Shown piece after piece: positions 1 to 7,283 of a stretch of 39,642 bases of DNA (positions are counted from its first letter, which is position 1; each line of letters opens with the position of its first letter). The notes below the pieces were generated by a model. That model was not told the origin of the DNA and searched no databases. It saw only the letters and a list, made by a program, of their open reading frames with translations. The position numbers and the translations under genes are program-made. Where the stretch lies: contig CAVIWF010000019.1 in the NCBI GenBank assembly GCA_963646285.1, positions 1 through 39,642 on the forward strand. The letters are read 5' to 3'. This stretch comes from CAKUFA01 sp963646285. GTDB taxonomy: Bacteria; Bacillota; Clostridia; Christensenellales; Aristaeellaceae.

Positions 1-108
1 GATTTTCGATCTAGAGTTGAAGGGCTTGCGAGCCCTCCAACGCCACCCAGGGTTTTTGATAGTCTGAGGAGCGCAGGCCATGTTGCTTGCGCTCCTCTTA
101 CTTATGCC
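1..108. other. Non-coding left edge with two hairpins
   Basis: No gene is visible here. A short hairpin, AGGGCT/AGCCCT, lies at 21-36. A 10-bp perfect stem, GAGGAGCGCA/TGCGCTCCTC, lies at 66-75 and 88-97. The second one sits just past the stop of the minus-strand gene ending at 109. It may stop transcription or protect the 3' end, but neither side carries a T-run, so it is not a textbook intrinsic terminator. Confidence 0.4.
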
Positions 109-726
109 TTACATTTCATTCATGAAAGCCTTGATAATGCCCACGCACTTTTCCTTGCCAATCTTGGAGGAATCCATGCACAGGTCGTAGTAGTCCGCAT
201 CCTTCCAATCGTGGCCGGTGAAGTACCGATAATAATCCGCCCGGCGCTTGTTGATGCTGCGGATAGCCTTGATAGCGTCGTCACTGGTCATGCCGTACTT
301 GCTCATCACCGAGCGGATACACACATCCTCCGGCGCATGGACGTACAGCTTAATGGCATTGGGCGATTCACGGAGGACGTAGTTGGCACACCGCCCCACA
401 ATAACGCAGTTCTCCGTTTCCGACAGGGCACGGATCATCTTCGCCTGATAGCGAAACAGGTTCTCATTGGAGATAAAATCATCCCGATCCGGCGGAATGG
501 TGCGGCCGTCAAACACGTTGCTGGCAATGCGGAACAGAGGCGTGCGCCGGAAGGTTTCATCCGCCTTGGCAAAGAAATCTTCACTGATGCCGCTGTCTGT
601 GGAAGCCAGCTGCAGCAGCTCCCGGTCGTAAAAGGACCAGCCCAGCTCCTCAGCCAGCATCTTCCCCATAGCATGTCCGCCGCTGCCAAACCCCCGGGCA
701 ATCGTAATGACATGGTACTCCGACAT
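109..726 (-). CDS. Cytidylate-kinase-like family protein (P-loop kinase)
   Basis: A 205-residue protein that begins MSEYHVITIARGFGSGGH. The glycine-rich loop GFGSGGHAMGK near residues 12-22 is a P-loop variant, and FYDRELL follows, as in the cytidylate-kinase-like family (Pfam Cytidylate_kin2). These proteins are widespread in Clostridia; nucleotide or nucleoside phosphorylation is inferred from the fold and the substrate is not established. The ATG at 726 is chosen because a strong SD (GGGAGGT) lies 7 bases upstream and the promoter at 778-806 would start RNA near 771. That rules out the in-frame ATG at 876. It is transcribed divergently from galE and has no operon partner in view. Confidence 0.85.
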   Translation of the reverse strand: MSEYHVITIARGFGSGGHAMGKMLAEELGWSFYDRELLQLASTDSGISEDFFAKADETFRRTPLFRIASNVFDGRTIPPDRDDFISNENLFRYQAKMIRALSETENCVIVGRCANYVLRESPNAIKLYVHAPEDVCIRSVMSKYGMTSDDAIKAIRSINKRRADYYRYFTGHDWKDADYYDLCMDSSKIGKEKCVGIIKAFMNEM

Positions 727-777
727 AGAATGACCTCCCTTCCTGATAGGGCAAGGATAAGTTTCTTTCGTATCCTC

Positions 778-806
778 ATTATAGACCAATTTGGGTGAAA
801 AATCAA
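778..806 (-). promoter_or_regulatory. Sigma-A promoter of the cytidylate-kinase-like gene
   Basis: On the minus strand the -35 is TTGATT (801-806), the spacer is 17 bp and the -10 is a perfect TATAAT (778-783). The start would fall near 771, about 45 bases before the ATG at 726. Confidence 0.8.
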
Positions 807-868
807 CCGGATATTCAAGGAATTCACTTGTCAGCAGCGTATCTTTCCCGCTATCATCGGCGTATCGT

Positions 869-891
869 TTCCGCACGCCACGGGTGCGGAA
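869..891. other. 8-bp inverted repeat between divergent promoters
   Basis: TTCCGCAC (869-876) and GTGCGGAA (884-891) form a perfect 8-bp inverted repeat with a 7-base loop. It lies between the two divergent promoters of the 727-1038 gap. No T-run follows, so it is not a terminator. It could be an operator, but nothing in the window identifies a binding protein. Confidence 0.3.
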
Positions 892-963
892 TCAACACCA
901 TACGCAAGTCAGGCAGAAAAAGCATAATATGCGAAGGATCTTCGAAAAAGTTCAGCAAATCCC

Positions 964-992
964 TTGCATTGCAGAAGTTTTTGGCATACAAT
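964..992 (+). promoter_or_regulatory. Sigma-A promoter of galE
   Basis: The -35 is TTGCAT (964-969), the spacer is 17 bp and the -10 is TACAAT (987-992). RNA would start about 40 bases upstream of the galE ATG at 1039. Confidence 0.75.
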
Positions 993-1038
993 ATTTCTCG
1001 GTGAATGTATGCCCTAAGGGTTAAAGGAGGATGTCTGC

Positions 1039-2055
1039 ATGAAAATTCTGCTAACCGGCGGCGCCGGGTTCATTGGCTCCCATACCTGTGTGGAACTGCT
1101 GGAGGCTGGTCACGATGTGGTTGTGGTTGACAACTATGTAAACAGCAAGCCTGAAGCACTGGCACGAGTCAAGAAGATCACCGGCAAGGATGTGAAATCC
1201 TATCAGGCTGACTGCTGCGACAAGGATGCCATGAACCGCATCTTCGACGAGAGCAAGTTCGACGCTGTGATTCACTTTGCAGGCCTGAAGGCTGTGGGTG
1301 AAAGCGTGCAGAAGCCTTTGGAATACTATCGCAACAACCTGGACTCCACTTTGACCCTGTGCGAAGTCATGCGTGCCCATGACTGCAAGCGCATTGTGTT
1401 CTCTTCCTCTGCCACGGTGTACGGCGTGCCGGATGAAGTCCCCCTCCGGGAGGATATGTTCTGCAAGGGCTGCACCAACCCCTATGGCTGGACCAAGTAC
1501 ATGATCGAAAAGATCCTACAGGGCATTGTAACGGCCAATCCCGACTGGAGCGTGGTGCTGCTGCGGTACTTCAATCCCATCGGTGCCCATGAAAGCGGCC
1601 TGATCGGTGAAAACCCCAACGGCATTCCCAACAACCTGATGCCCTATATTGCCAAGGTGGCTGCCGGTCAGCTGAAGCAGCTGTCCGTATACGGCAACGA
1701 TTACAACACCCCCGATGGCACCGGCGTCCGTGACTACATCCATGTGGTAGACCTGGCCAAGGGACACGTAAAGGCCTGCGCCTATGCTGCCGACCACACC
1801 GGCTGCGAAATCATCAACCTGGGCACCGGCATTGGCTACAGCGTGCTGGACATTGTGCACGCCTTTGTGAAGGTGAACAAGGTAGATGTGCCTTATGTGA
1901 TTGCCCCCCGCCGTGCCGGCGATGTGGATGCCTGCTATGCAGATCCTGCCAAGGCAGAAAAGCTGCTGGGCTGGAAGGCTGAAAAGGATCTGGAAGCCAT
2001 GTGCCGGGATTCCTGGCGGTATCAGACCATGAACCCCAACGGATACGAAGCATAA
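1039..2055 (+). CDS. galE: UDP-glucose 4-epimerase
   Basis: A 338-residue extended short-chain dehydrogenase that interconverts UDP-galactose and UDP-glucose in the Leloir pathway and supplies UDP-Gal for cell-surface glycans. The NAD-binding Rossmann motif GGAGFIGSH is at residues 7-15. The catalytic SSSAT serine region is followed by the YxxxK pair Y149/K153 (YGWTK). The substrate-side motifs RYFNPIGAH and GTGVRDYIHVVDLA are present. Length is normal for bacterial GalE. A strong SD (AAAGGAGG) precedes the ATG and a terminator follows the stop. No other galactose gene is adjacent, so a role in sugar-nucleotide supply is as likely as galactose catabolism. Confidence 0.96.
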   Translation: MKILLTGGAGFIGSHTCVELLEAGHDVVVVDNYVNSKPEALARVKKITGKDVKSYQADCCDKDAMNRIFDESKFDAVIHFAGLKAVGESVQKPLEYYRNNLDSTLTLCEVMRAHDCKRIVFSSSATVYGVPDEVPLREDMFCKGCTNPYGWTKYMIEKILQGIVTANPDWSVVLLRYFNPIGAHESGLIGENPNGIPNNLMPYIAKVAAGQLKQLSVYGNDYNTPDGTGVRDYIHVVDLAKGHVKACAYAADHTGCEIINLGTGIGYSVLDIVHAFVKVNKVDVPYVIAPRRAGDVDACYADPAKAEKLLGWKAEKDLEAMCRDSWRYQTMNPNGYEA

Positions 2056-2071
2056 GCTTGTTTGTTACACG

Positions 2072-2108
2072 CTTCCGTGCAGTCCTGTGTCTGTGCGGAA
2101 GTTTTTTT
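2072..2108 (+). terminator. Intrinsic terminator after galE
   Basis: CTTCCG (2072-2077) pairs with CGGAAG (2096-2101), with an inner CAG/CTG pairing, and seven T follow at 2102-2108. It ends only four bases before the SD of the next gene, which has no clear promoter of its own, so that gene probably depends on read-through. Confidence 0.75.
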
Positions 2109-2126
2109 CATAAGGAGGATATGCCC

Positions 2127-2570
2127 ATGTCCCCAACGGAATCCGCACTGCTGGGTGCGCTGATCGGCCTTGCTCGTGCCTTGGAATCGGACGAAGCTAT
2201 GCCAGCCCCCAACGCTCCCAAGGTGTTGGTAGAAGCCTTAGCCCACATGCACACAGCAGATAAAGCTGCGGCCAAAGTGCTTGTCGAGCGCATACATCAG
2301 GAGAAGCTGCGCCTTTTGCCGGACTGTGCCGCCTGTCCCCATCCCTGTGGCAGAACGGATGACTACGATACGGCCAAGTTGACCGAGGATGGCAATCAGG
2401 TGGAAGCCTTAAAGCTGGAGCTTCTGTCCCGGCTGCAAAAAATCGCCGCTCAGCAGAAGGACACAGCCTTGCCTGAAACGGTCAAGCTGCTTCAGGATGG
2501 GCTGAACCAAATCGGCTGGGGTTACCGGGCAGAAACCCTGGAAAAAGCATTGCAAAAGTGCCCATCATAA
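2127..2570 (+). CDS. Small uncharacterised protein with CX2CX3C motif
   Basis: A 147-residue protein that I do not recognise with certainty. It is mostly helical, with a central cysteine cluster C67-x2-C70-x3-C74 in CAACPHPCGRTDDYD, which suggests a bound metal or Fe-S cluster. Short Clostridial proteins with this CGRT-x-DYD signature exist, and some are annotated as hydroxylamine-reductase-like; I hold that label as weak. There is no signal peptide or membrane segment. The ATG at 2127 is preferred because the SD AGGAGG (2113-2118) sits 8 bases upstream; the ATG at 2121 is too close. It follows galE across a terminator, so co-transcription would be by read-through. Confidence 0.7.
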   Translation: MSPTESALLGALIGLARALESDEAMPAPNAPKVLVEALAHMHTADKAAAKVLVERIHQEKLRLLPDCAACPHPCGRTDDYDTAKLTEDGNQVEALKLELLSRLQKIAAQQKDTALPETVKLLQDGLNQIGWGYRAETLEKALQKCPS

Positions 2571-2587
2571 GTGCATAATCCCAGGAA

Positions 2588-2640
2588 AACAAGACGGACA
2601 AGCTACTGACCCGAAGGTCACATTGCTTGTCCGTCTTGTT
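2588..2640. terminator. Bidirectional terminator between convergent genes
   Basis: A perfect 16-bp stem: AACAAGACGGACAAGC (2588-2603) pairs with its complement at 2625-2640. The loop holds a further GACC-CGAA-GGTC hairpin. The A-rich and T-rich flanks let it stop both the small protein gene (+) and the long minus-strand cluster that ends at 2656. Confidence 0.88.
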
Positions 2641-2655
2641 TCATTCCCATTATTC

Positions 2656-3360
2656 TTACGGGATGATCATTCGTCCGCAGGTTTCGCACTCGATGATTTC
2701 CGTGCCGGACTTGATCTTGCGCAGCAGTGCCGAAGGCTGAGCCGTGTTGCAGCCGCCGCACTGGTCATTCAGCAATCTTGCCAGAGGCGGCGTGATATGC
2801 TTCTTGATGGTGCGGTACTCCTCCATCAGTTTGGGATCAATGCCCTCTGCCGCTTTTTCAGCCACAGCCCGCTGGGATTCCAGCTTGGCCTTCTGCTCGG
2901 TAAGCTCCTTATTGTAGGACTCCCGCAGGGTCACAAACTTCTGCTTTTCCTGAGCAGCTTCCACCTGCAGGGTCTGCTGATTCCGCACAAACTCATTGGA
3001 ATCCTTGGCAATGCGGCGCATTTCCTTTTCGTAGCTGTTGATGGTATCACGGCAGCGGGACACCTTGCTCAGCAGTGCCTGCACAGCTGCCAAATCAGCA
3101 GGTGCATTCTCTTCCAACTCCTTGCTGAGGGAAGCCAGCTGCTCCTCGCAGCGGGGCAGTGCATCACGGATGATGTCCATCCGGTCTGCCATTACGGCCA
3201 CCTGCTCCTCAATTTTCGTATACTGTTCCTTGCGATCCGCAATGAAGTCCCGGCTTTTTTCAAGCTGCTGCCGGGTAGGCGAACGGCGGATTTCCAGTGC
3301 AATACGATCCGCCTTCATGTCCTCTTGCTGGTAAGCCCACAGCATTTCCAACTGTTCCAT
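2656..3360 (-). CDS. Coiled-coil protein with C4 zinc ribbon
   Basis: A 234-residue protein. Residues 1 to about 180 are charged heptad-rich helix, a long antiparallel coiled coil. The C-terminus is a zinc ribbon with four cysteines near C201-x2-C204 and C225-x2-C228 (CGGC and CETCG), matching the Pfam zf-RING_7 'C4-type zinc ribbon' family. This family commonly follows the Nif3/YqfO gene in Firmicutes, as here, and its molecular function is not settled; nucleic-acid binding is inferred. SD AAAGGAGG precedes the ATG. It is the last gene of the minus-strand cluster, before the 16-bp bidirectional terminator. Confidence 0.88.
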   Translation of the reverse strand: MEQLEMLWAYQQEDMKADRIALEIRRSPTRQQLEKSRDFIADRKEQYTKIEEQVAVMADRMDIIRDALPRCEEQLASLSKELEENAPADLAAVQALLSKVSRCRDTINSYEKEMRRIAKDSNEFVRNQQTLQVEAAQEKQKFVTLRESYNKELTEQKAKLESQRAVAEKAAEGIDPKLMEEYRTIKKHITPPLARLLNDQCGGCNTAQPSALLRKIKSGTEIIECETCGRMIIP

Positions 3361-3428
3361 GGGATTCCTCCTTTATCTCCGCGAGGCAAGCCCCGGTGAT
3401 CAACGAGTATCTCTGCTTCCTTCACATC

Positions 3429-4187
3429 TTAATCGTAGGCATTCAGAAGCGATTTTGTTACACGCACATTCCATTGTACCGCATCCGCATGCTTTTGTAA
3501 AGCATCCGCCAAGGCAAAAATGCCGATGGTCTCCGTTGCCGCATGACCGCACTCAAAGCATGTAACCCCCTGCTGGCAGGCTGCCAGGGCATGATGGTGA
3601 TGAATTTCCCCGGACACAAAGGCATCGGCGCCCATGGCTTTTGCCTGCTGCCACATTTCACTGCCTGCGCCGGAACATAGCCCCACCCGGTGCACCATGT
3701 TGGCAGTTTTGCCCATGGGGCGCACCACCGTCTGCAGATGCTCTTGAAGCCAGCGGGTGCAGTCTGCCACCGTCATGGGATAGGGCAAATCCCCCACTCG
3801 AAGAAAATCCTCGCCGGTAATGTGCTGCAGGCCGATTGCCTCCGCCAGCACATCGTTCATGCCGCCATGGGCACGATCCAGACAGGTATGGGCTGCAATG
3901 AGCGCCCTGTGTCCACGGATGAGCCGGCACAGAATCGCCCCTTCCCCATCGTCCTCCCGCAGATGCTTCCTTGCAGCAAACATGAGAGGATGGTGGGTCA
4001 CAATCAAGTCAGCGCCGATTTCTTCCGCCTCCTGCACCACGCCCATGGTGCAGTCCAGCGCCACCAAGATGTGATGCACCTGCCAATCCGGATGCCCAAG
4101 CAGAAGGCCGCTGTTATCGTAATCCTCCTGGGTATCAAAGGGTGCTGCCTGATCAATGAATCGATAAATCTCCCCTACCGTCAGCAT
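3429..4187 (-). CDS. Nif3-like dinuclear metal center protein (YqfO type)
   Basis: A 252-residue protein of the Nif3/DUF34 family. Metal ligands expected for the two-metal site are visible: H65/H66 in THHPLMF, D104 in HTCLDRAHGGMND, and H215/E219 in ECGHAATE. Family members form toroidal hexamers; activities such as GTP cyclohydrolase-like or metal-chaperone roles have been proposed but are not settled. The short form here lacks the CutA-like insert of B. subtilis YqfO. The ATG at 4187 has SD AGGAGGT nine bases upstream and overlaps the trmK stop by 7 bases, so the two are translationally coupled. Confidence 0.92.
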   Translation of the reverse strand: MLTVGEIYRFIDQAAPFDTQEDYDNSGLLLGHPDWQVHHILVALDCTMGVVQEAEEIGADLIVTHHPLMFAARKHLREDDGEGAILCRLIRGHRALIAAHTCLDRAHGGMNDVLAEAIGLQHITGEDFLRVGDLPYPMTVADCTRWLQEHLQTVVRPMGKTANMVHRVGLCSGAGSEMWQQAKAMGADAFVSGEIHHHHALAACQQGVTCFECGHAATETIGIFALADALQKHADAVQWNVRVTKSLLNAYD

Positions 4188-4852
4188 GATTGATACCTCC
4201 TGATGATGGTCAATTGATGCTGCAGCTTTGCAATCTCTGCTTCGTGGATGTCTGCCGCCAGCCGAAGCCCCTCCAGCTTTTTCTCCAGCACCCACTGCCG
4301 CCAGGCCAAGTAGTCCGGCAGCAATGGATTCCTGCTTTCCATCAGCAAGGGCGTGCCAAGTGCGATTTCGTCCTCGTCCATGGCTACCTTGCCGGGCAAT
4401 GCCTTCCACACCAGATAAAACCGCCCCGCCGCCTTGCAAAGCTGTTCAGCCGTAAAGTGATAGCCCATGTCCTGCACAGTTTGCCGCACCACTTCCTGAT
4501 CCGTATGGGCAGACAGCACAAGGGCAGCCCCCCGAATGCGCTTCTTCCCCTGCTTCACAATGTCCGCCATGGTTTTGCCCCCCATGCCGGTGATGGAAAT
4601 GCAGCCTGCCGCCTCGTCCAGTGCATCCAGTCCATCGGCGCAGACCAGCTTCACACTGTCTTCCAAGCCCTGCTTGCGCACCTGCTCCCGTGCGTGTTGC
4701 AATGCTTTTTCACTGATGTCCGCAAGAATCATGCGTCGGCATACGCCCTGCTTCAAAAGATGGCAGGGCAGCAGGCCATGATCCGTGCCAATATCTGCCC
4801 CCACCTCGCAGGGCTCGTAAAGAGAGGCTGCCAGTGTCAATCGCTCGTCCAT
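4181..4852 (-). CDS. trmK: tRNA (adenine(22)-N(1))-methyltransferase
   Basis: A 223-residue SAM-dependent methyltransferase expected to methylate N1 of A22 in the tRNA D-loop. The SAM-binding motif VGADIGTDHGLLP is near residues 17-29, the catalytic-region ISITGMGGKTM follows, and a helical C-terminal domain completes the TrmK fold. Synteny with rpoD upstream and Nif3 downstream is typical of Firmicutes. The start is debatable: ATG 4852 gives the family-typical MDERLTLAASL and has GGAGG close upstream. ATG 4909 would add 19 residues and overlap the sigma stop as ATGA, but has a weaker SD. Confidence 0.92.
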   Translation of the reverse strand: MDERLTLAASLYEPCEVGADIGTDHGLLPCHLLKQGVCRRMILADISEKALQHAREQVRKQGLEDSVKLVCADGLDALDEAAGCISITGMGGKTMADIVKQGKKRIRGAALVLSAHTDQEVVRQTVQDMGYHFTAEQLCKAAGRFYLVWKALPGKVAMDEDEIALGTPLLMESRNPLLPDYLAWRQWVLEKKLEGLRLAADIHEAEIAKLQHQLTIIRRYQSC

Positions 4853-4905
4853 GTATCCTCCATGGAAAAGGAGGAACCCTGCATCAAGCGGCTCCTCCTC
4901 ATCAT

Positions 4906-6012
4906 TCATTCTTCCAGATAGTCCCGCAGCTTTTTGCTTCGGCTTGGATGCCGAAGCTTTCGCAGTGCCTTGGCTTCGATTTGCCGAATCCGCTCCCGGG
5001 TCACATTGAATTCTTTGCCCACTTCTTCCAAGGTGCGCAGCCTGCCGTCCTCCAAGCCGAAGCGAAGGGTCAGCACCTTCTTTTCCCGAGGAGTCAGGGT
5101 ATCCAGCACTTCCTGCAGCTGCTCCTGCATGAGAGCAAAGGATGCCGTTTCAGCAGGGGTCGGTGCAGACTCGTCCTTGATGAAGTCCCCCAAATGGCTG
5201 TCTTCCTCTTCACCGATGGGGGTTTCAAGGCTCACAGGCTCCTGGGCAATCTTCATGATTTCCCGCACTTTGCTTTCAGGAATGCCCATTTCCTTGGCAA
5301 CTTCCTCCGGCGTAGGCTCCCTGCCGTACTCCTGCAGCAGCTGACGATTCACACGAATCAGCTTGTTGATCGTCTCCACCATGTGAACAGGAATGCGAAT
5401 GGTGCGCGCCTGATCGGCAATAGCGCGGGTAATGGCCTGCCGTATCCACCAGGTGGCATAGGTGGAAAACTTGAAACCCTTTCGGTAATCAAATTTTTCC
5501 ACGGCCTTGATCAAGCCCAGATTGCCTTCCTGAATCAGATCCAGAAAAAGCATTCCCCGACCCACATACCGCTTGGCGATGGACACCACCAGCCGCAGGT
5601 TGGCCTCGCTCAGCTTCTTCTTTGCTGCTTCCTTTTCTTCCGGCGTGCCATTTTCAAGGATTTTGGCAATTTCGATTTCTTCTTCTGCCGTCAGCAGAGG
5701 CACCTTACCGATTTCCTTCAGGTACATGCGTACCGGGTCATCAACGCTGATGCCCTCAGGCACGGAAAGGTCAAGCTGCTTTTCTTCTTCCGAAGATGTT
5801 TTTTCTTCCGATTGAGGTGCCGATGCATCATCGCTGGTTACTGTAATGCCCAGGGCCTCCATGGTTTCAAGCACTTTATCCAGCTGATCAGGCTCCATTT
5901 CCATTTCCATCAGGCGATCCATCACTTCTTTGTACGTCATGGTGCCTTTACTGCGGCCATAATCATAGAGCTCATTCAGCTTTGCCTGACGGGCATCCGG
6001 AGAAAGCGTCAT
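4906..6012 (-). CDS. rpoD: RNA polymerase primary sigma factor, copy 1
   Basis: A 368-residue group-1 sigma factor that directs RNA polymerase to -35/-10 promoters. There is a short region 1.1 (residues 1 to about 60), an acidic linker, and region 1.2 from DDPVRMYLKEIG at about 91. Region 2 carries GNLGLIKAVEKFDYRKG and FSTYATWWIRQAI. The region 3.2 finger is VSLETPIGEEEDSHLGDF, and region 4.2 ends VTRERIRQIEAKALRKLRHP. It is the more canonical of the two sigma copies here, judging by its sigma-finger sequence, and probably the housekeeping SigA. SD AAGGAG lies 9 bases before the ATG. A second sigma gene sits immediately upstream. Confidence 0.96.
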   Translation of the reverse strand: MTLSPDARQAKLNELYDYGRSKGTMTYKEVMDRLMEMEMEPDQLDKVLETMEALGITVTSDDASAPQSEEKTSSEEEKQLDLSVPEGISVDDPVRMYLKEIGKVPLLTAEEEIEIAKILENGTPEEKEAAKKKLSEANLRLVVSIAKRYVGRGMLFLDLIQEGNLGLIKAVEKFDYRKGFKFSTYATWWIRQAITRAIADQARTIRIPVHMVETINKLIRVNRQLLQEYGREPTPEEVAKEMGIPESKVREIMKIAQEPVSLETPIGEEEDSHLGDFIKDESAPTPAETASFALMQEQLQEVLDTLTPREKKVLTLRFGLEDGRLRTLEEVGKEFNVTRERIRQIEAKALRKLRHPSRSKKLRDYLEE

Positions 6013-6179
6013 TTGAAACCACTCCTTTTCGACCGTCTACACGGTCACGGTCTGTGCGCATCAGCGGCAGACGTCGGTCCATAACTGCATTACATGTTCA
6101 GGTCATTAGCGGGCGCAGTAAGCGTCCCTTGGCACCTTCTTGCTTCAGGCGGTCATGCCGCCGTATTCTTGTCAGTTTC
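6013..6179. other. Intergenic gap between tandem sigma genes
   Basis: 167 bases with no recognisable -10/-35 pair on the minus strand. It holds two small hairpins, GGCGG/CCGCC (6148-6162) and GACCGT/ACGGTC (6031-6046). The second lies just upstream of the SD of copy 1. Neither has a T-run, so they do not look like terminators; the two sigma genes are probably co-transcribed, perhaps with RNA processing here. Confidence 0.4.
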
Positions 6180-7250
6180 TCAGTCAAGGTATCCGGACAG
6201 AAGCCGTCCCCGGCTGGGGTGGCGGAGCTTCCGCAGTGCCTTGGCTTCAATCTGCCGAATCCGTTCACGGGTCACGTTGAAGTAAGCACCGACTTCCTCC
6301 AGTGTCCGCATCCGTCCATCTTCCAGGCCAAAGCGGAGGATCAGCACCTGCTGCTCACGAGCCGTCAGGGTATCCAGCACAGAGGCCAGCTGTTCCTTCA
6401 TCATGGACATGGAAGCTGCTTCTTCCGGGCTTTGGGAAGTTTCATCTGCAATGAAGTCGCCAAAGCGGCTGTCTTCTTCCTCGCCAACAGGTGCGTCAAT
6501 ACTGCGAGGCTCGCTGGTCAGGCAGATCAACTCTTCCACCCGCTTCACAGACAGGTTCATCCGCTGGGCAATCTCTTCCGTGGTGGGGTCACGGGTCAAC
6601 TCCTGGGTCAGTTCACGGCGAACCCGCATCAGCCGGTTCACGTGCTCCACCATGTGTACAGGAATGCGGATGGTACGAGCCTGATCGGCAATGGCACGGG
6701 AAATAGCCTGACGAATCCACCAGGTTGCATAGGTGGAGAACTTATAACCCCGGCGATAATCGAACTTCTCTGCTGCCTTGATCAGACCCAGATTGCCTTC
6801 CTGAATCAGATCCAGCAGCTGCATGCCACGTCCCACATAATGCCGCGCCAAGGATACCACCAGGCGCAGGTTAGCGGAAATCAGCTGCTTCTTTGCATCC
6901 GCATCCCCTTCTTCAATCCGCTTTGCCAATTCCACTTCTTCTTCTGCCGTCAGCAGAGGGGTTGCGCCAATCTCCCGCAAATACATCCTTACCGGGTCGG
7001 ACAGGCTGTCATCGTAGGTATCCGCATAGGCGGCGGTGCTGTCATTCTTTGCCGGTTCTGTGGCCGCTTCATCCACCACTTCGATTTTCATGGATTGGAG
7101 CGTATCCAGCACAGCATCCATCTGCTCCGCATCCATGCCAAGACCTTCCAGCTGATCGGCAATTTCCTGACAGGTCAACTTGCCCTGTTCACGTCCCAGT
7201 TCATAAAGATCGTTCAGTTTCTCTTGGCGAACGTCCGTTGAAAGTGTCAC
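6180..7250 (-). CDS. rpoD: RNA polymerase primary-type sigma factor, copy 2
   Basis: A 356-residue group-1-like sigma factor, paralogous to the gene downstream. Region 1.2 (DPVRMYLREIG), region 2 (FSTYATWWIRQAI) and the 4.2 helix (VTRERIRQIEAKALRKLRHP) are nearly identical to copy 1, so both should read the same promoter elements. They differ in region 1.1, the linker, region 3 and the finger (EEEDSRFGDF instead of EEEDSHLGDF). The start is re-called to GTG 7250, giving MTLSTDVRQEKLNDLY, which aligns with MTLSPDARQAKLNELY of copy 1. The GTG at 7262 lies within the SD-like GGAGTGAGG. It follows dnaG by only 33 bases. Confidence 0.93.
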   Translation of the reverse strand: MTLSTDVRQEKLNDLYELGREQGKLTCQEIADQLEGLGMDAEQMDAVLDTLQSMKIEVVDEAATEPAKNDSTAAYADTYDDSLSDPVRMYLREIGATPLLTAEEEVELAKRIEEGDADAKKQLISANLRLVVSLARHYVGRGMQLLDLIQEGNLGLIKAAEKFDYRRGYKFSTYATWWIRQAISRAIADQARTIRIPVHMVEHVNRLMRVRRELTQELTRDPTTEEIAQRMNLSVKRVEELICLTSEPRSIDAPVGEEEDSRFGDFIADETSQSPEEAASMSMMKEQLASVLDTLTAREQQVLILRFGLEDGRMRTLEEVGAYFNVTRERIRQIEAKALRKLRHPSRGRLLSGYLD

Positions 7251-7283
7251 GGGAATCCTCACTCCTATTACTCTGTCTGCACG

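Noticed and set aside
3429..4439. Longer start for the Nif3-family gene at 4439
   Set aside because: The extra 84 residues have no family match and lie inside trmK; ATG 4187 has a strong SD.
4834..7241. Long plus-strand open frames opposite the two sigma genes
   Set aside because: They are antisense shadows of conserved sigma sequence. Their likeness to each other only mirrors the paralogy of the sigma genes.
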